Positions 16,317-24,237 of a stretch of 29,442 bases of DNA are shown one piece after another. Origin of the DNA: M55B154 sp964345775 (GTDB lineage: Bacteria; Spirochaetota; UBA4802; UB4802); the NCBI GenBank assembly GCA_964345775.1, contig CAYFSO010000025.1, forward strand, positions 1 to 29,442, written 5' to 3'. Position 1 is the stretch's first letter, and each line of letters starts with the position of its first letter. The position numbers and the translations under genes were made by a program. Below the pieces are notes generated by a model. That model was given only the letters and a program-made list of their open reading frames with translations, searched no databases and was not told the origin of the DNA.

Positions 16317-16878
16317 TTACGACTCATTCACATACAACCTGGTTGATTACATTTCACGTAACGGGGAAGAGGTAGACGTTTTCAAGAACGACCACGACCC
16401 GTCTGCCATAGATATCGAGAAATATACGGGGGTCATCCTTTCTCCCGGCCCTTCCAACCCGTCAAACGCCGGTATCACCTCCGAGATCATAGGGATGACA
16501 GAGAATGTCCCCGTACTTGGAGTATGCCTTGGCATGCAGTCTATTGCGGCGCATTTCGGTGCGGAAATAATACACGCCTCACAGGTGGTACACGGGAAAA
16601 CCGACGAGATAGAGCAGTACGGGGGAATGCTGTTCAGAAATATTCCCCCGCGGTTTACCGTGGTACGGTACCATTCCCTTGTGGTTTCAAGAAAAACTCT
16701 CCCCGGCTACCTGGATGTTCGTGCAACATCTTCTGACGGCGAGGTGATGGCACTGTCACACAAGTACCGGTTCTTATGGGGGGTACAGTTTCACCCGGAA
16801 TCGTATTTAACTGAACATGGAATGAAGATAATAGAAAACTTTATGGGAGGATCTCATGAGTATACAAAGCGCAATTAA
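16297..16878 (+). CDS. trpG: Anthranilate synthase component II, glutamine amidotransferase
   Basis: Releases ammonia from glutamine and channels it to TrpE. Class I amidotransferase: LSPGPSNPSNAG (oxyanion strand), GVCLGMQSIA with the nucleophilic Cys, and WGVQFHPES with the catalytic His-Glu. Start: the frame is open further upstream inside trpE, but ATG 16297 gives the standard MFCVIDNYDSFTYNL N-terminus with AGAGGAGG 6 bp before it. 193 aa is normal length. It overlaps trpE by 20 bp and trpD by 23 bp, which points to translational coupling. It might double as PabA, as in some bacteria; nothing here shows that. Confidence 0.96.
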   Translation: MFCVIDNYDSFTYNLVDYISRNGEEVDVFKNDHDPSAIDIEKYTGVILSPGPSNPSNAGITSEIIGMTENVPVLGVCLGMQSIAAHFGAEIIHASQVVHGKTDEIEQYGGMLFRNIPPRFTVVRYHSLVVSRKTLPGYLDVRATSSDGEVMALSHKYRFLWGVQFHPESYLTEHGMKIIENFMGGSHEYTKRN

Positions 16879-17866
16879 AGAGGTACACGAGGGACTACAC
16901 CTGGATTCCATCAGGACAGAAGCATTGTTTGACGCCATATTCGAAGGAGGCGTGTCGGACATTACCCTGGCAGCCATACTGGTAGCCATGAAGATACGCC
17001 GTGAACAGCCGGAGGAGATCATCGGTGCGGTGAGATCCATGCGCAAGTACGCGGTAAACCCGGGTCTTGATGATCACACGGTATTCGACACCTGCGGCAC
17101 GGGGGGAGACAATTCTTTTTCATTCAACATATCAACGGCTGTTGCCATCATATTGAATACCATGGGGTATTCCATTGCCAAGCACGGCAACCGCTCGGTC
17201 AGCAGCAAAAGCGGTTCGGCGGATTTCCTTGAAGCCCTGGAAATACCCATCAACCTTACCGGCAAAGATGCAAAAGAATACTTCGACAGCAATAACTTCC
17301 TTTTCATGTTCGCCCCGTCGTATCACCCGGCCATGAAAAACGCGGTACCGGTACGAAAGGAGCTGGGAGTTCGAACCATATTCAACTTCCTGGGGCCACT
17401 CACCAACCCGTCACAACCGGCACGGCAGATGACCGGGGTTTTCCATCCCGACGTGCTGCCCCTGTACGCCCGGGCGGCGGCGGAGCTGTCATTCGAGAAG
17501 ATCGTTCTCTATTCATCATCAAACGGGATGGACGAGGTATCTCCCCTGCATCCCACCCATATATACGAAATATCCGGCAAACGCATCGACACTTTCACCA
17601 TTGATCCATCGTGCTATATACAGCAGCAGGAGGCCCTTTCCATACCGGTTGACTGCACCGCCGGCGAGAATGCCCGTCTTTTCATGGATACCATCACTTC
17701 TGACAGGCATACATCACTTGGGAAACTGCTGGCCCTAAATACAGCCCTGGCGCTGTACACACTGGAACACAATGATTCCATAGGATCCAACTACCATGAC
17801 GCCCTCGATGCCATTCACGGCGGGGATGTGCGCAAACAGGTTGCAAGCCTCAGGAAAGGAAAATGA
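16856..17866 (+). CDS. trpD: Anthranilate phosphoribosyltransferase
   Basis: Joins anthranilate and PRPP to form phosphoribosyl-anthranilate. FDTCGTGGDNSFSFNISTAVA is the glycine-rich PRPP-binding loop, KHGNRSVSSKSGSAD the second signature (anthranilate and metal contacts), and RTIFNFLGPLTNPSQP the third. NGMDEVSP follows in the C-terminal part. 336 aa is usual length, with the small N-terminal helical domain present. The ATG lies inside the end of trpG, with GGGAGG just upstream, and trpC begins 3 bp after its stop. All motif residues look intact. Confidence 0.96.
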   Translation: MSIQSAIKEVHEGLHLDSIRTEALFDAIFEGGVSDITLAAILVAMKIRREQPEEIIGAVRSMRKYAVNPGLDDHTVFDTCGTGGDNSFSFNISTAVAIILNTMGYSIAKHGNRSVSSKSGSADFLEALEIPINLTGKDAKEYFDSNNFLFMFAPSYHPAMKNAVPVRKELGVRTIFNFLGPLTNPSQPARQMTGVFHPDVLPLYARAAAELSFEKIVLYSSSNGMDEVSPLHPTHIYEISGKRIDTFTIDPSCYIQQQEALSIPVDCTAGENARLFMDTITSDRHTSLGKLLALNTALALYTLEHNDSIGSNYHDALDAIHGGDVRKQVASLRKGK

Positions 17867-17869
17867 GCT

Positions 17870-18637
17870 ATGGCCGCCTTTTCCCTGCAGCATATAAAAG
17901 AGATCAAGAAAAACAGCTGCCATCTCCTGCCTGAAGTGCCGGGTACCATGTACGCGCGACCCAGGAAGGTACATACCCTGCCGGAGTTTGACGGTACCCG
18001 CCCGATATGTATTGCGGAGATCAAGAAGGCGTCCCCCTCGGAGGGAGCCATACGGCACGTGATCCCGTCACAACAGGCGGCCGCCTACATGAAAGCGGGA
18101 GCATCGGCGGTGAGCGTCCTCGTTGACAACGTCTATTTTTCCGGAAGTTTTGAAGATCTTCGGCAGGTGGCATCAGGACTTCGTGCCCCCGTCCTCTGCA
18201 AGGAATTCGTATGCACCCGGCAACAGGTACATGCCGCCTACACGGCAGGTGCTGACCTTGTATTGCTCATTGCCAGGATGCTGGATGACCGGGAACTTGC
18301 CCATCTTTATACGTACACGCTGTCGCTGGGCATCACCCCGCTGGTTGAGATCCACGAAGAGGAAGAACTTTCACGCGTGCTGCCCCTGTCCCCGGAAATG
18401 CTGATGGTGAACATGCGCAACCTTGACACCCTCACCATTGACATGAAAACCGGGACAGGCGCCCTTAAAGCAATTCCCGCTTCCATACGAACAATATCAG
18501 CAAGCGGCATATATTCAAGGCAGGACGTGAACCGCGTGATAGAACAGACAGGCTGCGGCACCTTCCTGGTGGGCACCGCCCTCATGAAAGCGGACCACCC
18601 CGCCAGGCTGCTGAAGGAGTTGACCCATGCTGGTTAA
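17870..18637 (+). CDS. trpC: Indole-3-glycerol-phosphate synthase
   Basis: Closes the indole ring: CdRP to indole-3-glycerol phosphate, TIM-barrel enzyme. IAEIKKASPSEGAIR supplies the Glu-x-Lys pair, FSGSFEDLRQVASG the substrate loop, VLCKEFV the general-acid Lys, PLVEIHEEEEL the catalytic Glu and VNMRNLDT the Asn. The last-but-one strand reads TISASGIYS, where the family has 'ESGI': a Glu normally conserved in the active site is Ala211 here (codon GCA, 18500-18502). Everything else supports a working enzyme, and it sits in a complete operon. 255 aa is normal. It is a stand-alone TrpC, followed by trpF overlapping by 11 bp. Confidence 0.94.
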   Translation: MAAFSLQHIKEIKKNSCHLLPEVPGTMYARPRKVHTLPEFDGTRPICIAEIKKASPSEGAIRHVIPSQQAAAYMKAGASAVSVLVDNVYFSGSFEDLRQVASGLRAPVLCKEFVCTRQQVHAAYTAGADLVLLIARMLDDRELAHLYTYTLSLGITPLVEIHEEEELSRVLPLSPEMLMVNMRNLDTLTIDMKTGTGALKAIPASIRTISASGIYSRQDVNRVIEQTGCGTFLVGTALMKADHPARLLKELTHAG

Positions 18638-19253
18638 GTTCTGCGGGTTCACCCGTCATAATGACCTCGAAGAAGCGGCACGCCTGGGAATAGACGCGGC
18701 CGGTTTCGTATTCTACCCCGGGTCGGCCCGTTACGTCACCCCCGAACAGGCCGCGTCACTGGCAACGGCATTGAAAGGCACGGGCGTGGCCAGGGTGGGG
18801 GTATTTGTTGACACTCCCGCAGACGTGATACTGTGGGCCGTGGAAAAAGTGCCCCTTGACTACCTGCAGCTTTACGACGAAACACTTGCGGCCAGTCTTG
18901 CATCCAGGTGTAAGATAATACTTGCACGGCGGGTGCGTGAGGGGAAGGACATCCCGTCCGTCATTGACAGTAATATTACTTACCTGCTGCTGGATTCATG
19001 GAGCGGCAGCAGCATGGGGGGCAGCGGCATCAGCTTTGACTGGTCGCTGATCTCCGGGGGGAACCTGCATGATAAAACCATGATCGCCGGCGGCATCAAC
19101 GGGGAGAACCTGCCCCTGCTGCTTGAACAGTACAGGCCCTTCGGCATTGACCTGTCCTCGGGTATAGAGATTGAACCCGGCATAAAAAGCCATGATAAGA
19201 TGAAACGCATAATGACCATCGTGAAGGAGGCAACCAATGTACACCATGCCTGA
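18627..19253 (+). CDS. trpF: Phosphoribosylanthranilate isomerase
   Basis: Amadori rearrangement of PRA to CdRP, TIM barrel. The N-terminal VKFCGFTRHNDLE holds the general-base Cys, and PGSARYVTPEQA the phosphate-side Arg. YLLLDSW contains the general-acid Asp, and AGGINGENL plus GIDLSSGIEIEPGIKSHDKM form the phosphate loop and C-terminal signature. The motif normally written QLHG is QLYD here (Tyr83, Asp84), an unusual change at a position usually His. 208 aa is normal. The start has AAGGAG upstream inside trpC; the end overlaps trpB by 17 bp. Confidence 0.94.
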   Translation: MLVKFCGFTRHNDLEEAARLGIDAAGFVFYPGSARYVTPEQAASLATALKGTGVARVGVFVDTPADVILWAVEKVPLDYLQLYDETLAASLASRCKIILARRVREGKDIPSVIDSNITYLLLDSWSGSSMGGSGISFDWSLISGGNLHDKTMIAGGINGENLPLLLEQYRPFGIDLSSGIEIEPGIKSHDKMKRIMTIVKEATNVHHA

Positions 19254-20415
19254 CGAGAGAGGTTATTTCGGTGAGTACGGCGGCGTGTTCATTCCCGAAA
19301 CCCTGGTGAACACCCTTGAAGAACTGGAATCAGCCTATACGTTTTTCCGCGCAGACGCCCGCATGCAAAAACAGCTGCGGCAGCTGCTGGCCGACTACGC
19401 CGGACGCCCCACCCCGCTGTACCTGGCAGAACGCATGTCTGAAAAATACGGCATTGAAATATACCTGAAACGGGAAGACCTGTTACACACGGGGGCCCAC
19501 AAGCTCAACAACGCGCTTGGCCAGGTGCTGCTGGCCCGGTACATGGGGAAAGATCGTATCATCGCCGAGACCGGCGCAGGACAGCACGGGGTGGCAACGG
19601 CAACGGTTGCCGCGCTTATGGGGATGGAATGCACCGTGTACATGGGGAGCGTTGACATGGAACGGCAGCACCCCAACGTGGCCCGCATGAAACTGCTGGG
19701 GGCAGAGGTGGTACCGGTACATCACGGTGCCCGCACGTTGAAGGATGCCATCAACCAGGCACTCCGTGACTGGGTAACCAACTGCAACACCACCCACTAT
19801 ATACTGGGGTCCGTGGTGGGCCCCCATCCCTTTCCCCTCATTGTGCGTGATTTCCAGTCGGTGATCGGCACCGAGGCCGCGGAGCAGGTACACCATAAGC
19901 ATGGCACACTTCCTGACGCCGCCATCGCGTGCGTGGGGGGAGGCAGTAACGCCGCCGGCTTCTTCCATCCATTCATAGGCAGCGGAATAGAGCTTACAGG
20001 AATAGAGGCGGGGGGACGCGGCATGCAGGACGGGAACCATTGCGCCACCCTCACCACCGGCACACCCGGCATACTGCACGGCTGCATCACCTACATACTG
20101 CAGGATGGCAACGGGCAGGTACTTCCCGTACACTCCATTTCCGCGGGGCTTGATTATCCGGCGGTGGGACCTGAACACAGCGGATGGAAAGACAGCGGCA
20201 TGGTGACATACGCCCACTGTTCAGATGAACAGGCCATGCGCGCCTGCGTTGAGCTGTCCAGGATGGAAGGCATCATACCGGCCCTTGAAAGCAGCCACGC
20301 CCTTGGATACCTGGCAGAACACGCACAGAAATACAGGGGCAAAACGGTGCTGCTCAACCTGTCCGGGCGTGGAGACAAGGACATGGATACCATAATCCGG
20401 GAGGCATCACTGTGA
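19237..20415 (+). CDS. trpB: Tryptophan synthase beta chain
   Basis: PLP enzyme that condenses indole with serine to form tryptophan; partner of TrpA in the alpha2-beta2 complex. GYFGEYGGVFIPETL is the standard N-terminus. KREDLLHTGAHKLNNALGQ contains the PLP Lys, ETGAGQHGVATATVAALMG the substrate loop and catalytic Glu, and CVGGGSNAAGFFHPFI the phosphate-binding loop. GLDYPAVGPEHS and ALESSHALGY follow. 392 aa matches the classical TrpB1 type (not the longer TrpB2), consistent with an adjacent trpA. AAGGAGG precedes the ATG; the trpA start overlaps its stop. Confidence 0.97.
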   Translation: MYTMPDERGYFGEYGGVFIPETLVNTLEELESAYTFFRADARMQKQLRQLLADYAGRPTPLYLAERMSEKYGIEIYLKREDLLHTGAHKLNNALGQVLLARYMGKDRIIAETGAGQHGVATATVAALMGMECTVYMGSVDMERQHPNVARMKLLGAEVVPVHHGARTLKDAINQALRDWVTNCNTTHYILGSVVGPHPFPLIVRDFQSVIGTEAAEQVHHKHGTLPDAAIACVGGGSNAAGFFHPFIGSGIELTGIEAGGRGMQDGNHCATLTTGTPGILHGCITYILQDGNGQVLPVHSISAGLDYPAVGPEHSGWKDSGMVTYAHCSDEQAMRACVELSRMEGIIPALESSHALGYLAEHAQKYRGKTVLLNLSGRGDKDMDTIIREASL

Positions 20416-21155
20416 AACAGTATAACGGCATGTACCTGATGGGCAACTACCCCGACGAGGACTCCTTTATCCAGGCCGCGTTAAAGGGACTCGAATTTTT
20501 TGATTTCATGGAGATCGGCCTGCCCTTCTCCGACCCGGTGGCCGATGGCGAGGTGATCAGCAACGCGGCACATGCTGCACTTGAGAAGGGAGTGAGCCCG
20601 GACCATGTATTCCGGAACATAAAGAAAATACGCGCCATGATACCGGTGGAGAAGCACCTCTACGTAATGACATACGCCAACCATGTATACCACGCGGGGA
20701 TCGAACGTTTCATGGACACCTGCGCGGACGCGGGGGTGAACGGTATTATACTGCCGGATGTACCATCCAGGGAAGCGGCCCGCTTCAGGGACGCGGCTGG
20801 ATCACGGGGTACCTGGTACGTACAGTTCATAACCCCCGAGAGCAGCACACCCCAGGTAATGGAGGCTGCACGGCAGTCAACAGGCTTTCTCTACACCATC
20901 TCCGTAAGGGGGATAACGGGTGGCGCATCGCATCTTTCAGGCGAGGTTCTTGAAAAGGTACAGGCAGCCCGGCAGCTGTCACGGGTCCCGGTTGTACTGG
21001 GATTTGGCATAAAGACCCCCGGGGATGCCATGAATGCCCTTTCAGGTGCGGACGGCTTTATCATGGGCACCAGGCTCGTTGACATTTTACAGGAAGGGGG
21101 AATACCGGCATTTTCCGAATTTATTGACGAGCTTGCCAACAATTATTCTGTTTGA
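20412..21155 (+). CDS. trpA: Tryptophan synthase alpha chain, N-terminally short, GTG start
   Basis: Splits indole-3-glycerol phosphate into indole, passed to TrpB, and glyceraldehyde-3-phosphate. MEIGLPFSDPVADGEVIS has the catalytic Glu (34) and Asp (45), with the 11-residue spacing of E. coli Glu49/Asp60. YTISVRGITGG and VLGFGIKTPGDA supply the later phosphate-binding loops. The start is GTG 20412, overlapping the trpB stop (GTGA) with GGAGG upstream, and I see no start further upstream in the nearby frame. Compared with E. coli the protein lacks about 15 N-terminal residues, corresponding to the first helix. 247 aa against about 268. Last gene of the operon; no terminator is visible after it. 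Confidence 0.94.
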   Translation: MKQYNGMYLMGNYPDEDSFIQAALKGLEFFDFMEIGLPFSDPVADGEVISNAAHAALEKGVSPDHVFRNIKKIRAMIPVEKHLYVMTYANHVYHAGIERFMDTCADAGVNGIILPDVPSREAARFRDAAGSRGTWYVQFITPESSTPQVMEAARQSTGFLYTISVRGITGGASHLSGEVLEKVQAARQLSRVPVVLGFGIKTPGDAMNALSGADGFIMGTRLVDILQEGGIPAFSEFIDELANNYSV

Positions 21156-21179
21156 CTTTTTGCCGGCTGTTTATACACT
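21152..21179 (+). promoter_or_regulatory. Candidate promoter of the XRE-cupin gene, overlapping the trpA stop
   Basis: TTGACT (21152-21157), 16-bp spacer, TACACT (21174-21179). The trpA TGA stop (21153-21155) lies within the -35 box. With no terminator after trpA, the regulator could be read both from this promoter and by read-through from trp. Confidence 0.4.
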
Positions 21180-21208
21180 TTTTCAAAAATATATTATGGC
21201 AGGGTATT

Positions 21209-21778
21209 ATGAACAGCGATGACATAAAGGTTGGTGAAAGGGTCAAAGAATTACGGGAATCATCCGGCCTGTCACTCAACGATGTTGCAGAGAAGACAGG
21301 TTTCTCCCCCGCTTTTCTTTCACAGATGGAGAACCATCTCGTCTCCCCACCACTTGGCGCCATCATCAAGGTTGCCCATGCACTTGACGTTGAGATAGGA
21401 AGGTTTTTCAACCAGGAAGGGAAGGCACCCTTTACCATAGTCAGAAAAGGAGAGAGGACACCCACCTCCAGGGTGGCGTCAAAAGAAGGTGTCCGGTACG
21501 GGTACGAGTACGAATCCCTGGCTCCCGAGAAGATCAATCGGCACATGGAACCTTTCATAGTCACGCTGGAACCCATGTCCCGCAAAAGCGTGCCATACAG
21601 CCACGAGGGTGAAGAATTTCTTTTCGTGCTTGAAGGCAGGGTTGAAGTGCAGCTGGGAGATTATACAGATATACTTGAAACCGGGGACTGCATATATTAT
21701 GATTCAACTGTCCCCCACAGGGTGGCATCGGCGGAAGACAGTCCCGCCAGGATAGTTGCAGTGATTTACGCGTCTTAG
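21209..21778 (+). CDS. XRE-family transcriptional regulator with C-terminal cupin domain
   Basis: Two-domain regulator, 189 aa. Residues ~8-62 form an HTH_3/XRE DNA-binding domain: VGERVKELRESSGLSLNDVAEKTGFSPAFLSQMENH, then ALDVEIGRFF. Residues ~115-187 form a cupin_2 barrel: SHEGEEFLFVLEGRVEVQLG and ETGDCIYYDSTVPHRV carry the His/Glu/His positions that bind metal or a small ligand. Such proteins (PuuR/MqsA-neighbour type) often sense small metabolites; the ligand here is unknown. The start chosen is ATG 21209, which gives the usual short lead into the HTH; longer in-frame extensions add an unlikely F/L-rich stretch overlapping trpA. It lies 53 bp downstream of trpA and may or may not act on trp. 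Confidence 0.85.
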   Translation: MNSDDIKVGERVKELRESSGLSLNDVAEKTGFSPAFLSQMENHLVSPPLGAIIKVAHALDVEIGRFFNQEGKAPFTIVRKGERTPTSRVASKEGVRYGYEYESLAPEKINRHMEPFIVTLEPMSRKSVPYSHEGEEFLFVLEGRVEVQLGDYTDILETGDCIYYDSTVPHRVASAEDSPARIVAVIYAS

Positions 21779-21861
21779 CATCAAGGCTGATAGAGACCAG
21801 GCCAGCATATTACCGCGGGTTCACAGATTCCCGTACAGATATAAACCAAAACGGGGTTACA

Positions 21862-24216
21862 ATGGATATACATGATATAATTAAAACCGACAATGACAGG
21901 ATATTTATAATCTCACCGGAATGTTACATCATTTTCACCGGTGATACCCTGGAAGACCAGCAGCCTTTTATTCGAGTTGGCAACTCCAGGAACCTTCCGG
22001 TTCGGGTCATACCGCTCGTTGAGAACATCATCATTACCGACATTCTTCTGGGTAACCCGGTAAACGAGCAGTTCAACATAGACGTGCAGTATCTCCCCTC
22101 CAACAGGTATATCGGCAGCCGGATGGTGGTGCAGAAATACCTCGATTTCCAGAAACTTTTCAACCTGAACCTTGAGAACATCTCCATTGTGGATGTTGAA
22201 AAAGACCTCCCGGAGTTTTCCCGTCAGAAAAACATATCCGACAAGGATTCTTTTATCGGTGTGTTTTACAGGGATGGGAACTTTCGCATCATGCACAGTG
22301 ACGAGGTACTGATAGACCTCAATGAAATGAATGCCGCCTATTTCTCTGATAATACAATACACTCATTGCTGTCCAAAAAGGCCGTTTCACCGGAAAAATT
22401 CGCATCGCCCGGTTTTATCCCGGTAGAAAAATCTCTTTTTATATACCGCAACCGGACCATCAGTTGTATCGACTTTCCTGAAAACTATTACGGCTACTTC
22501 GCCGAATGCGGCATAGACCCGGCACGGGTAAGGGACATATGCATACCGTCTACTTCAATATTTAAGACCATTCGCCTGGTCAAGTGGAAGAATGAACAGG
22601 GGGGAAAGATACGACTCTTCAGCGACGAGAAGGAACATGCCGAACAGGTGAAAAGGTTGTTCTCCCGGTGCACGGTAAACCATTCGCGGTTCTCGGGCAT
22701 GAAATTCGATACCGGTGATGGCATCACGATTACCAATATTGCCGGATCGGGCAACATGATACTCTCGTATAAGAACATCCCCCCCGAGAGGAAGACCGTA
22801 ACCATCGGGTATATACACGATTTCAACGAGGTTGAACAGGTGTTGAGTTCGAACGCTGACATGTTCGTGGCCAGGTTTTCAGTGTTCGAATCGGCGAACC
22901 TTCTCTTCAAGTCGGTCACAGAACCGGTACTGGTAATGGATGACGGGAATGCCAATATAAAGAAACTGGACCGTATACAGCACACTATCCTGAACAGCTG
23001 TACCCGGTACGAATTATCACTTTATGCCGGGTGGCATGATATCGAGGCATTACTTGCAGCACAAATGCATAATACTGAACTCGCTTCGCTTCTGACGGCA
23101 AGAGAATATCCAGGTGCCTCTGATATGTTTAAAAACATGGTCTCAACGGGCAATCTTCAGACCACCGGCATCATGGATATTCTGAACGGGTTGTCGCTGC
23201 TGAGACTCCATATACAAACAACAACCGAACGAAAAACCGCCAGCGCTGCCAGCAGGCTGGCCTACACCATCATATCATGGTTGCAGAAGAACAATATTCA
23301 TGGCATACCGCGAAATTCCGGTTATGGCGTAATAGCCTGTCATGATGCAGGTACGGTTATACTCTTCAAGGGCGATGGATCATCACAAAACATCTTACCC
23401 CTTGAAACCTTTGAACATGTGGATTCTACGACATCTTCGCAGATACAGGTGCCGGAACACGAAGAAACAAAAAAATGCGTGGAACGGATCATAGAAGACC
23501 GTAAACGGCTGGAAAGGCTGCTTGACCTCTACTATGCCGGTTCTCCCGAACGGAAAAAAGATATAAAAGAACTAGCATCGTCCATACGGGAACGTGAAAA
23601 AGATATTACCAGGATATTGCACAGGGATCCGGGAAAAAAGATCCTTCGCGCTTCCATACGAAAGAAACGGCTCAAGGCCATTGGCAAAAAGCTGCGGTTG
23701 CCCCTGCTGCTTATCCTGGCAGCAGGCCTGGCGTACCTGCTGTACACATCATACGTGAACTACAGGCATGAAATGCGCCAGGAAAGGGAGAAGAAACGCG
23801 TAGAAAATCTGATAAAGAAACATGACATCAGGGTAACCGATACCGAGATCTATTACTACGCCAACCAGGTGGCCCGTAAGAACGGTTACGCGCCAATGAA
23901 CATGCGGTCACTGAAAACCAGAAATCCAAACTGGATATTCCCCGGTAACGTTTTTACACTGCTTGACGGGCAGGAGATCGTAGTTGAAGAAGGTGACACC
24001 CTGTGGGGAATAGCCAGTCAGAAACTGATGAAACGTCACATACAGTTTTATACTGTCATGGACAAACTCAAAGAGGCCATCCACGATAACGGTGATCCCC
24101 GGCAATATCTCAGGAGGGCAAAATCACTTGCATTTTCTGAAAAACATACTATCCTGATCAAAAAGGTTGAAAAGGAACTGGAAAATGCAGCTGCTGCTGA
24201 GAACAACAACAAGTAA
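21862..24216 (+). CDS. Large unknown protein with one transmembrane helix and a C-terminal LysM-like segment
   Basis: I do not recognise the family of the 784-aa whole. Residues 1-525 are soluble. Within them about 203-330 loosely resemble a metallo-beta-lactamase fold: 'ECGIDPARVRDICIPSTS' is where such proteins have 'D.ILiTHxHxDH', and FDTGDGITITNI resembles the later strands. However, the metal His/Asp residues are absent. About 530-605 is a charged coiled coil (EETKKCVERIIEDRKRLERL) ending in a very basic stretch. One TM helix lies at about 612-633 (LPLLLILAAGLAYLLYTSYV). After it comes a ~150-residue tail with VVEEGDTLWGIASQ, a LysM-type start. Basic residues before the TM suggest N-in/C-out, so the tail would meet peptidoglycan. 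Probably in one operon with the next two genes. Confidence 0.6.
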   Translation: MDIHDIIKTDNDRIFIISPECYIIFTGDTLEDQQPFIRVGNSRNLPVRVIPLVENIIITDILLGNPVNEQFNIDVQYLPSNRYIGSRMVVQKYLDFQKLFNLNLENISIVDVEKDLPEFSRQKNISDKDSFIGVFYRDGNFRIMHSDEVLIDLNEMNAAYFSDNTIHSLLSKKAVSPEKFASPGFIPVEKSLFIYRNRTISCIDFPENYYGYFAECGIDPARVRDICIPSTSIFKTIRLVKWKNEQGGKIRLFSDEKEHAEQVKRLFSRCTVNHSRFSGMKFDTGDGITITNIAGSGNMILSYKNIPPERKTVTIGYIHDFNEVEQVLSSNADMFVARFSVFESANLLFKSVTEPVLVMDDGNANIKKLDRIQHTILNSCTRYELSLYAGWHDIEALLAAQMHNTELASLLTAREYPGASDMFKNMVSTGNLQTTGIMDILNGLSLLRLHIQTTTERKTASAASRLAYTIISWLQKNNIHGIPRNSGYGVIACHDAGTVILFKGDGSSQNILPLETFEHVDSTTSSQIQVPEHEETKKCVERIIEDRKRLERLLDLYYAGSPERKKDIKELASSIREREKDITRILHRDPGKKILRASIRKKRLKAIGKKLRLPLLLILAAGLAYLLYTSYVNYRHEMRQEREKKRVENLIKKHDIRVTDTEIYYYANQVARKNGYAPMNMRSLKTRNPNWIFPGNVFTLLDGQEIVVEEGDTLWGIASQKLMKRHIQFYTVMDKLKEAIHDNGDPRQYLRRAKSLAFSEKHTILIKKVEKELENAAAAENNNK

Positions 24217-24237
24217 TATATGGCAGATGAATAATTG

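Noticed and set aside
19483..20217. 244-codon minus-strand frame opposite trpB
   Set aside because: trpB on the plus strand is unmistakable; the minus frame has no motif and a His/Gly/Val-rich composition typical of antisense of a GC-rich coding frame.
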